Shown: piece after piece, positions 45,134-55,320 of the stretch
Layout: each line of letters starts with the position of its first letter
Numbering within the stretch: the stretch's first letter is position 1
NCBI RefSeq assembly: GCF_905147045.1
Contig: NC_065908.1
Coordinates: forward strand, 7,502,001-7,566,000
Direction: 5' to 3'
Origin: Nymphalis io
Taxonomy: Eukaryota > Arthropoda > Insecta > Lepidoptera > Nymphalidae
DNA length: 64,000 nucleotides
Position numbers and translations under genes: made by a program
Notes under the pieces: generated by a model
Databases searched by the model: none
Told to the model about the DNA's origin: nothing
Seen by the model: the letters and a program-made list of their open reading frames with translations, nothing else

Positions 45134-45310
45134 GCTTTACGCGTTTTCCGAGGCACGAGAGTTAACACACTTCTAACTTCCAGACTCCAGGCTGCTACAG
45201 AGAATTTTCTGACAGAAAATCCCAATAACTTTTTACTGGCCCGACCAGGGAATTGAACCCAGGACCTCGGGTCTGCGGCCTCCTCAGCCAGTAGACCAAC
45301 GAGGCAGTCA
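44991..45310 (-). mobile_element. Family B SINE with a (TA)n block in its body
   Basis: On the + strand: ATAATAATAATGTCCTCCAG (tail), CGGCCAATCTCAAGGAAGAT, a (TA)n run at about 45069-45128, then GTTTTCCGAGGCACGAGAGT, AACTTTTTACTGGCCCGACC and AACGAGGCAGTC (head). About 100 bp of the usual body has been replaced by the TA run. Confidence 0.85.
45069..45128. repeat. (TA)n microsatellite
   Basis: Roughly 30 uninterrupted TA units inside a family B SINE. Probably grown from ATATTATAT in the element. Confidence 0.95.
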
Positions 45311-45800
45311 TCAGTTATATATATATACCATATCAAGCACATATTTATTAAAAAACAAATTTGTGAGATATTTTTAGTACCGAAGAACTTGAAGTCAATA
45401 TGATGTTTATAAAGCCTAGTATGTATTCTACCGATCCTAGGTAAGCCTAGGATCAAGATAGAATTAAGATTCGCTTCGGATTGTAAATTAAATATATATG
45501 TGTACTAAATTACTAATGAGTTAAATTCTTGAAATTTTGAATGTCTCAACATTCGATGACCATGCAATAATAAAACGTGACATATTAAAAAATATATATA
45601 AATAATTTATTTATAGTAATTTTAGTGCGAAGCGTCTTTAGCGAAATAGGGTAAAATTTTAAGGTGGACTATAATTAGAACATTTTTTTTCTTATGTAAT
45701 GTTTCAGTACATAAGAGAAAATCCTTCTAATACATTTTACTAATATTCTTAATATGTTAACACATGGTATATACTATTATGTTTTTAGTTATGTTTTTTT

Positions 45801-46088
45801 CATAGAATAGGAAGGCCGACGAGCATATAGGCCACCTGATGGTAAGTGGTCACTAACGCCCTAAGACATTGGCATTGTTAGAAATGTTAACCATCGCTTA
45901 CATCACCAATGCGTCACCAACCTTGGGAATTAAGATGTTATGTCCCTTGTGCCTGTAATTACACTGGCTCACTCACCCTTCAAACCGGAACACAACAATA
46001 TCAAGTACTGCTGTTTTGCGGTAGAATATCAGATGAGTGGGTGGTACCTACCCAGACGAGCTTGCACAAAGCTCTACCACCAGTAGAT
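45801..46088 (-). mobile_element. Family A short retroelement, full length
   Basis: TTTTTTTCATAGAATAGGAA, then ACCTGATGGTAAGTGGTCAC and GAGTGGGTGGTACCTACCCA to CTCTACCACCAGTA. A well-preserved copy. The T-run at its left end is the poly(A) tail read on the other strand. Confidence 0.9.
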
Positions 46089-46182
46089 ATGTAACATAAC
46101 ACAGACAATTTAGAATCGTCGTTATTTATTTTTAAAAATCGAATAGTTTCATAAGATAATTTATTATATAATATTATCCCTT

Positions 46183-46560
46183 ATATTATAAATGCGAAAG
46201 TAACTCTGTTACGTATATATATTAGTACTGAGAGACTTAAAAATAATATCTCCGAGAATGTATTGCTGGTCATATAGTGTAATTGGTCTCTCCCTTATAA
46301 ATTTACAAAAACTTATTTAGTACTTTAAAAACATTGTTATAGTGCGACGAAAATACATCTAACGCCATCTATTGACGAGAAGATAAATTAAATAATATTT
46401 GGCATAATGTCATTTGATCTTGAACAGTTAAACCGATTTTGATGTAATTTGGTATGAAGCAAGCTTGAACTACAAAAAGTACATAAGCTTATTACCTTGC
46501 TTAATATCTGCCCCCCTCCTTCAATCGCGCGTGCGAAGCTGCGGGTGAAAACTAGTTTTA
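46183..46560 (+). repeat. Family E repeat, longest copy
   Basis: Starts TTATATTATAAATGCGAAAG and ends GCGAAGCTGCGGGTGAAAAC TAGT. In between is TTAAACCGATTTTGATGTAA, then TTTGGTATGAAGCAAGCTTG. Positions 46230-46410 do not match other copies and may be an insertion. The CTAGT end would suit a Helitron-type terminus; unproven. Confidence 0.6.
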
Positions 46561-46939
46561 TATATATAAAGTATAAAAGAAAACAATTACACCAAATGTA
46601 ATTGGAGGTAATAACAGCTCTTCGCGTCAGCAATCGTATTGGAAAGTAGATTTTAAAACAATAAGCACTTGAGAAAGAAAAGGTATGCCCATATTTATAG
46701 CGAGTTAATTTTTTATGTATTTTGGGGGTAAGTATTGTGTGTGTGTGCCTGACCAAATCTGAACAAGGCATATCAAAATCAAAATATGGATGGAGGATGA
46801 TGAAGCTGCTTTTGATCAATGTGAAATTGAATCCATATTATTCATACACTAGCTATTGCGTGCGGTTTCATTTCACCTGCGTTTATTGTTACTGCTTCAT
46901 CCTCGTGGATATTAGGGTTATATTCTATTTTATATAACA

Positions 46940-47085
46940 AAAGGCAGTATGTCCCATACGAGCTTAGTTTGATGGTGCTTTGGCGGTTAATATTTTTAAC
47001 GGCGCCCATGCCTGTGGGTGGTTTACCAAGACCGCTTACCATCAGGTGGCCCTTTTGGTCCGCCTACCTCTTGTACAAAAAATCA
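46940..47085 (-). repeat. Variant relative of family A
   Basis: CATACGAGCTTAGTTTGATG, GGCGCCCATGCCTGTGGGTG and CCGCTTACCATCAGGTGGCC to CCGCCTACCTCTTGTACAAAAAA. It shares the 3' end with family A but the 5' part differs. Confidence 0.6.
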
Positions 47086-47089
47086 TTTA

Positions 47090-49764
47090 TCAAACAAATT
47101 CAATCTGATAGATGAGCTTAGTGTTTTCAAATTCTTAATGAAACTATATGACATAGTTTATATGTGTGAATAGACATTCTAAAAGACGCCTACATTCAGA
47201 GGACGCCCTTAACAAAGCGATTTAGTTAGCTACGAAGAGAATAGGTAAAGTCCTTAGCATTTTTATTGAACATTTTCTCAGCATTCAGATCTAAAGATTT
47301 GAATAATACTGTTTCAACCGGTTGAATATATCTACTTCCCGTCTAGATATTGCCTAATGCTACTCTTTATTGACATTTTTATATTTAAAGAAGACTTTTA
47401 TGTGAAGTGATGTACATACTTAGATGGCTATGTAGTATGTATGTTGATATATGTTTCGGAATTTTTATCAAGTTGCTTTTTTTATGTTCTTTCATTGATT
47501 AAACCTTAATAGTTCTGCCCGAATTCGCGCGCATGTGAGGGGATGAATTGTTCGGCTGTCCTTTTCTCAATCTCTGACAACGTGTATGCTTTTTATATCA
47601 ATCCATTATAATAATAATAATAGCCTGCAAATCTCCCACAGCTGGGCAAACGTATCTTTTCTATTATTATTTTTCAATTTTAATTTCTTTTCGAAAAGTT
47701 AATCCAATTAAATAATAAATTAAACCAAATCATTTTCAACGGAAGTCGGAGCCATTGTTAAAATATAAATAAAAGAAATAGAATGGACAATACAAGCATT
47801 CATTAGAACTAAGCGGGCTATTTTAAGTCTAGGCACTCGACGGAATTGTTCCAATGAAATGGTATTATGAATTTAAATCTCGATCACTTTAATATGTACT
47901 TATTTAAAAAAAAAAGAACTCAATTCCCGAGATAAGAACTAATGGAAGACTAATTATATTTAAGTGTTGCTTGCTAACGTGACATTTAAATGGTGTATTT
48001 TTAGATCGATTCTTTATATTATTCACTAGCTACCGCTTACGGTTTCACACGGGTAGAATTTAAAAGTCTACAATATTTATAATACATACAACTCTATTGG
48101 TTTACGCGGCGCACGTCAGTAAAGCCAGTCGGCCTGACTATTTCCGACATCTTTTTTTTATAAAATAGGTAGGCGAATAAATAAGCCTGATGGTAAATGA
48201 TCACCATCATCCATCCGAATACTCACTACTCAAGCCGAAATACAATAATAATATGTATTGCTTTTTTGATGAGTCGGTTGTTCCTATAGAGTCGGGTTAC
48301 AACAATCGTCGTCATATTTCATCCTATTTACACAAAACTACATATTAAATAAACGTTTTCACAATACAAAAACAATCACTACGTTCATTGACGAAACCGT
48401 ATGAAAATCTTTAACTTAAAAATAAATGTAAAATATATATTTTTATATACCATTACGTTTTTTAATTAACATAAATGTATGAGATCCGAAATATTTATTC
48501 ATTTCAAACCTTAATCATTGAGTTGAAGTTTGAAATTGACTTTTTTGAGGACACTCAGATTTAATTTATGTACCCCGGGGGAGATATTGGAAAAGCTTTC
48601 ACTTAAGAATCCTTGAAATCTGTCGAAAGGTGTGAACGACTTTGAAGGCGTCAAATTGAAACGATTTATTTGAAAAAATATTTAAAAATATCTCTATTTA
48701 TATTTATCGTTCCGTATCGTTTAATTACTTCACTTTGTTTAAAATTAATTAAATTTAATTGTGAGTTACGTTTAGCCATTATTATTTAATGTTCAAAAGT
48801 TTTTTTTTTTTAACTTACTAAGCGAAATAAATAACACGATCATCTTAACTCGGTTAGATTTTTATTTTTCAAACAGATAAATTTTACACGCTCTAATGTT
48901 TTTTTAGGTCAAGTTTGGACTTTCGGCTTAGTATTATTAAGTAAAAAAAATGCAATGCGTTTGCATCAGTCTCTAATTACCTTGACATATTAGAAATATG
49001 ACAATAATATGACAATACTTGACATATAACTGTCATAAGCTACGATTCGCTTTTTAGTTAAATGCTGATTTCGCTCTTTTTGTCATTATTGATTTGACAT
49101 TCGCTAAACAACGTATATAAACTGAGACTGATAGTTTTATAGAATTAGTTAAGTACACTCCTTACTTTAAATAAACCACACTTAAAAAAACCTTTTTTTA
49201 TTTCAACGATTTGTTTAAAACAAGGAACAAACTGCAAAAGAACTCGCATAACTTATAAATAAATTTAAGCTCTAACAAGTACGGAAGGTAAAATAAATAA
49301 CAATTAAAATATCATATAAGAACTTGAACTAGCGCTTTGTGGAAAAATAGTTTAAAAATATTAAACAACAAAACAAGCAATTCATTTTAAGCGTTGCTTT
49401 GAAGAGATCGAAAAAAAAAGCCGTGTTTACAGAGTTCTTAAGATGTCCCCTCGGTTATACGAGGAGCATTGGGCCGCAATAATGAGTCTGTGAACGGTAT
49501 CTTTTTAAAATGTAAACGTTTAAAATGGAACGTTCGAAATTTAAATTGCTCTAGATCAAATAAAAAAAGTTTGCTCGTCAATTTAAATTGATGAAATAGT
49601 TTTTTTTTATTTGTCTTAAGGGATTTTATATTAATAATTTTATATTAATAAAATATTGAAAATATTTAAAAACCGAACCGTTTGCTTTTACTTTTTTTTA
49701 AGATTTTGATACAAATTTTATGCTATTATTAATAGTTGCAATGTAAACGATCGATTTTATTTAA
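47090..49764. other. Gene-free stretch
   Basis: AT-rich, with a family E scrap at 47515-47605 (- strand) and an old family A scrap at 48153-48290 (AAAATAGGTAGGCGAATAAA, GCCTGATGGTAAATGATCAC). Nothing else recognised. Confidence 0.4.
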
Positions 49765-49843
49765 CAGTAACAGTAACAGTAACAGCCTGTTAATGTCCCA
49801 CTGCTGGGCTAAGGCCTCCTCTCCCTTTTGAGGAGAAGGTTTT
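49765..49843 (-). mobile_element. Family C SINE 3' end with tail repeat
   Basis: (CAGTAA)n units, TAACAGTAACAGTAACAG, then CCTGTTAATGTCCCACTGCT and CCCTTTTGAGGAGAAGGTTT. It shows the (TTACTG)n tail of the family most clearly. Confidence 0.9.
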
Positions 49844-51725
49844 ATTTTAATTTTAAATATTATTAACACTGACAAAATTAAATAGTGTATAAATATTTTG
49901 CCGAGATTTTAGTAATTTACATAGGTATTAATTTATAAATTTTACAAATAGTGGCTAAAGATAATAATGTATCTTTAAGCAAATACACGCACTAAACGAA
50001 ACTAAGCGCAAACTTATCTTTCGATCAAACCAAGCTACTTTTCGATTCGAGCTCTATCAAACAAATGGCGAATTTTACCGACAACCAATCCTTATATAAA
50101 ACTGCCTACGAAAGGACCATGAGAATTTCAGTTAAGGACTAACGATGGTATTATAAATTGACAAAGCATTTTAAATTCTATGCAATTGAAATAGATGTAT
50201 AAGTTGCTTATGATATATTTGCGACACAAATAGGATCTCACTTTCACGCTCTTTGACCGTGGGATCTTTGTGCGTGGGAAAACACCATTATACAGTGTGC
50301 TTATATTGTAGATATAAAAAAAAAACGTTGTCACAGGTATAATAAGTCTATTGAACCAGAGTGACTATTATGTTTTGCATAATAAAATAGTATGTAGGTT
50401 TAGTATTCAAAATTAAATAAAAAAAAATATTGACTACAATAAATACATTCGGGTTTGAATTATTGTTTCATACTTAATCACAACTTTTAGTGAGTTTTTC
50501 TTTATGATATTAAATTTCACTTTAATCATTACGCAGTCAATAGAAATCGCAATTATTTTTAAAAAAAATATAAAATTAAAAATAAAATTCTTCAAACAAT
50601 TTACGATATCGTAACTCTAACGCCGAATTAAGGAGGGTTCAACGATTTAGGAGTTAAAACTTGAAAAGAAAAAATTTAATTAAACAACTTCACTAAAACG
50701 ATATTGATTTAGCGGATAGACTCAAGTTGTAAATCGGAATGTTATGTAAACCGGGCAAATAACGCTCTAGCATTCAGGAAAAATGTAAACATGGTTTTTA
50801 ATTATCTGTCAACAATCCCGACGAATATGTCATCGGGGTCTCACGGCCTTGTAATTGACACGCAAAAAATATACCGAAGCCAATATACTATCGACGTGTG
50901 TTATGACACTTATAGCTTTTAAATTAAGGTATGATTTCGTTTGAATTTAATACAAATGATCGCTTCGGTCAAAAATCTATGGAATCCCACAGTGAAATAT
51001 TTCTTGTGGGAATTAAATTTTGGTGGGAATTTCGTGTGTTCGTTGTGTAGACACGTGCCATGAGTCGTGTTGCGCTGCGGTTAAAATATTTTAAATTTAG
51101 GGTGAATTTATTTAGGCGATGTCTTATTCTATCTATTCAGGATATATTTTATTGATTGAGTCTAACCTTTTTTTTTTAATTTTTACATTCGCAAACTTTA
51201 GCAACAATGCTTTTTTTTAGTTATTTTTGTGAGTAATAAATGGTTACCATAACCATGATCGTCGAGCCCATAGACATATTGAAACAAAATGGTACGGCTA
51301 ATTAAAATATCTGCCCCGAGCGGGTATCAAACAAGAACAATGAGCACTTACTTTACTTATATACCTTATATAGAAACCCGAAACTCATATTATGTCTATG
51401 TTAAGAATATTTGTGAAACAACCTTATTATGTACTGTAGAGTATGTAATATTTGCATCAATTGTAATCTACAAATATCATTTTAACATTTTACTTATAAC
51501 AAAGTATGTAAACCATTGTCTAATACATCTATGTTTTTTTTATTACTGTCTAGGGTCTCACATTTTAGTTCCCATTGTCAATAAGTATCTATGAACGCCA
51601 CGACAATTTACGGCCTTACTTCTAAACGTTTTTTTAGATTTTATTAGTTAAGCAATGCTGTGTCATAGTCTTTCGAATGTCACATCAATAATGACAGAAA
51701 GAGAGAAATCCGTGTTTAACTAAAC

Positions 51726-52155
51726 AGTTTATACCTAAGTACCTAATGCCGTTAGTTTTTATTTATTTTTAATTACTTAAGTACTTCTTAGAAAAGGAAA
51801 CAGTATAACTTTATAGTTATTTCAGATTCTTTACGCCCTAACGGCTTAATAGTCTATAACCCTATAATTACACACGTTTAATAGTTAAGTATGAATTACA
51901 AGCGAATTAAATGTCTACAACTTAGATTTAATGTTTAACAACAATTTATACAGATATATCAATCAATCAACAGCCAATCGTTGTCCACTGCTGAACATAG
52001 ACCTCTCCCAAGGTGCGTCAAAGCTTCCTGTCCTCCGCCTTCCGCATCCAGTTGGTGCCCGCCACCTTAAATAATAATATATAATTATAAAGTTTATACC
52101 TAAGTACCTAATGCCGTTAGTTTTTATTTATTTTTAATTACTTAAGTACTTCTTA
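51726..52155 (+). repeat. Identical 65-bp direct repeats 365 bp apart
   Basis: 51726-51790 and 52091-52155 are identical (begin AGTTTATACCTAAGTACCTA, end AAGTACTTCTTA). Between them lie 300 bp, including an RTE 3' fragment. No mismatch in 65 bp indicates a recent event. Confidence 0.95.
51957..52068 (-). mobile_element. RTE 3' terminal fragment
   Basis: About 112 bp matching the last part of the truncated RTE at 20310-20425 with very few differences, ending in ATCAATCAATCAACAGCCAA (the (TTGA)n tail reversed). One change turns a Trp codon into a stop. Extreme 5' truncation of the same sub-family. Confidence 0.9.
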
Positions 52156-54397
52156 TGATATAATATATTCATATTCTGTATAAATATAACAATATATTTA
52201 TACAGAAGTCGTCTAAAAAGTAAATATTTTAAAAGTGTTTTTTTATGTATAAAAATGTTTGGTTCAAAACGTGTGAAGGTATTTTTTTGCGTACGTTATC
52301 TGTAGTTGAGAAAGGATCTGAAGTTCCCATGGCGAGTTCCGTTCCTACGGGTTAATGGGAATTTGGCGTGAGAATTGTTTTTTTTTAAACATCAAGACAT
52401 AAATGTTTATTTATGAAATATCATTGTCACTTAAATTCATTCGTGACATTGCATTTTGAAATAAGAACGAGATTTTTTTTTTAACTTAGTAATAAATAAT
52501 ATTATATAAAAGGCAACTTATACTTTAATTTTTTTTTAATAATAGACGTTAAATTTGTTAAATAAATATATTAAAATAAATAATATTAGTCATGAAATTT
52601 AAATAAGCTGGTTCAAATGATACCATAATTATCATACATTTAAAGATTATAACCCTCCATCGCCACTTAATGTGGCACGCGTCTTTCAAGGGGTATTTTA
52701 TATCCCACGGTATATTTCTCGGGTCAAAAGGTCCGCGGGAACCAATCGAACAATCGCACGTTGACTTCGTTTTAAAAGGGGGACTTATATCGTTAGAATA
52801 AAGGCTGTGTTCGTTGGTCCTGACCTATTTTGTGAGGATTTAACACTTTGCATGGTCACACGGGTGATGGGATACATGTCGGTCGTGTGGGAACATACAA
52901 TTGTGGGACTTTTTTGATATCCGTTTATAATGATACACATTTTTTAAGTAACATTTTTAGTTGGAATTTTAATGTATTTTTTTTTATATGTAATGCCTGC
53001 GTATTACTTTTCTACAGTCGTTAGAGTTTCGCGTTATTACGTGTACTTACTGTTTATGTAAAAAACAAATGAAAAATTAATACATATTATTACATTTAAA
53101 TAATATATAATACAATATTCGAGTTAAAAACTTACATATTTCTGTCTCAATTCTTACACTTTCGTTAATGTTTTGTTGGTTTATAATTAATTATCAAATT
53201 TAATACATAATAACACCAATTAAATAAAAATATCTTTAAAATTTTTACAAAAGTAATTCGTGTCTTAAATTAATAAGGATAGAAAACTAATATTTCATAT
53301 TCCTCCTTACATCGTTAATATAAGTTCCATCGGTAATATATTTTTTTCATTTTAGCAAAAAAAAAAGTTTTGATATGAAATCAAAAATTTATAAAAAAAA
53401 ACTAAATTATGTTATCAGGTAACAAATAGTTCCGTTTGATAGAACAGATTATTATAAAATAACAATATAACAAAAAAATAAATAGTATGTAGTTGAATGT
53501 ATTTGTAAGCCTCGTTAAAATCATCACAAAGATCATTTTCATGTAATCGAATTAGTCTCATACGTAAAAGCGAAGCCACTTAATTCCCACGGAATTCGTT
53601 ATTCCCACAGAACCGTTCCTGCGTTGTGTGAAAATCCTTACTATTAGGGTATCGACCATGTAAGCGGAAGTTTTAAATAGATACAATTTTTTTTTACCGT
53701 CAGGCAGCTTTTAATGAAAATAATAGTTTGGGATGTAAATGGTTCATTCATTTAGATTGGGTTTTAAGGTTTATCAATATTAGGCATTTAAGGGTTATGA
53801 ATGTCGGGTTAAAAATATAAATTTCGTAAGGATTAATTAACATAAATTGTTAGTCATATGATAATATGCTTTCAAGACGAAAATATGAGATTCTATTAAT
53901 ATTACTAAGATAAAAAACAAAAAAATTAAATATTATAAAACAAACATAAATGCGTTCTATAAAACACGCTGCTTAGTATTTTTTTTAATTAAAAATAAAA
54001 CAATACTAATTACACTTTAAGGTGAAAATCTCATTTAAAAAAAGTATAGTATCATCCTTTGCTTACCCGTTTTAATTATTTTGTAACATGATAATAAACA
54101 TAATTATTTTTACTAGAATCGAAATCCTTTTCTCACGATCCAATTTATTTCTCACGCACCGACCGACGTTCCCACGCGAATTCGTAACGATATTTTTGTA
54201 TTGTAGCTTTGGCAGCGTTCGCGTTCAAACGAAAGCGCTTGCAGCGGCTATTTCCTCTCCGACCAATATTAAAAAAAAACATGCAGCATATTTAGATATT
54301 TTATAATAAAGCCTGGCCTAAGATAGTAAAATTAATAAAACGTATCAGTAATTTTTAATGTGAATACTAAAAATTATAATATTAGTACGTAGTTTTT
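52156..54397. other. Gene-free stretch
   Basis: AT-rich, with a patch of mixed composition at 52660-52920 and the Su(H)-type matches listed separately. A block at 53562-53700 has a diverged relative at 56276-56430 (both TTCCCAC..., GTGTGAAAA..., AAGCGGAAGTTTTAAA). Confidence 0.45.
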
Positions 54398-54682
54398 ATA
54401 GTATAGAAGGTGGACGAGCATATGGGCCACCTGATGGTAAGTGGTCACCAACGCCCTTAGACATTGGCATTGAAGGAAATGTTAACCATCGCTTACATAG
54501 CCAATGCGCCACCAACTTAGGGAACTAAGATGTTATGTCTATTGTGCCTGTAATTACACTGGCTCAATCACCCTTGAAACTGGAACACAACAATACTAAG
54601 TACTGCTATTTCGCGGTAGAATATCTGATGAGTGGGTGGTACCTACCCAGACGAGCTGGCACAAAGCCCTACCACCAGTAAA
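54398..54682 (-). mobile_element. Family A short retroelement, full length
   Basis: TATAGAAGGTGGACGAGCAT, ACCTGATGGTAAGTGGTCAC and GAGTGGGTGGTACCTACCCA to CCCTACCACCAGTA. Confidence 0.9.
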
Positions 54683-54898
54683 AGTTCTTATCTACCCGTG
54701 CGAAGCCGCAACGATTAACTAGAATATTACATTACATATCATGTATGTGTATTGCAACTCTCTCACGGTCGTTATAAATTCACACGCACTCATTGTTCTC
54801 ATGCGAACTTTTAACGATATTTCTTTTTTTTACTGTGCATAAATGCAGCTTACATTTGTAGATACTAAGACACGATAAGATTGTGCATTTTATTTTAT

Positions 54899-55320
54899 TA
54901 CCGTAACAGTCTGTGAATGTCCCACTGCTGGGCTAAAGGCCTCCTTTTCTCTTTTTGAGGAGAAGGTTTGGAGCTTATTCCACCACGCTGCTCCAATGCG
55001 GGTTGGTGGAATAAGCTCATGATGGCCCAGTGGTAAGAACGCGTGAATCTTAACCGATGATCGTGGGTTCAAACCCGAGCAAGCACCACTGAATTTTCAT
55101 GTGCTTAATTTGTTATTATAATTCATCTCATGCTTTATTGTGAAGGAAAACATCTTAAGGAAACTTGCATGTGTCTAGTTTCACTGAAATACAGCCACAT
55201 GTGTATTCCACCAACCCGAATTGGACCACCGTGGTGGAATAAGCTCCGAAACTTCTCCTCAAAAAGGTAGAAGAGGCCTTTAGCGTAGCAGTGGGACATA
55301 CACAGGTTGTAACATTTACG
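54899..55320 (+). mobile_element. Inverted chimera of two family C SINEs
   Basis: 54899-55004 is the 3' half of a family C SINE on the - strand (CAGTCTGTGAATGTCCCACT, CCAATGCGGGTT). From GGTGGAATAAGCTC (55005-55018) the sequence switches to + sense and continues as a nearly complete + copy (ATGATGGCCCAGTGGTAAGA to CAGTGGGACATACACAGG). The 14-bp palindromic arms 54971-54984 and 55005-55018 mark the junction. Confidence 0.88.

Noticed and set aside
44986..45456. 156-codon - strand ORF
   Set aside because: It spans a family B SINE and its (TA)n run. Composition is repeat-derived and there is no domain.
45909..46094. Short ORF starting MRHQPWELRCYVPCACNYTG, seen in several places
   Set aside because: The same peptide recurs because it is a chance open frame in the dispersed family A element. 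Its strand is opposite to the poly(A) sense, and it is broken differently in each copy.
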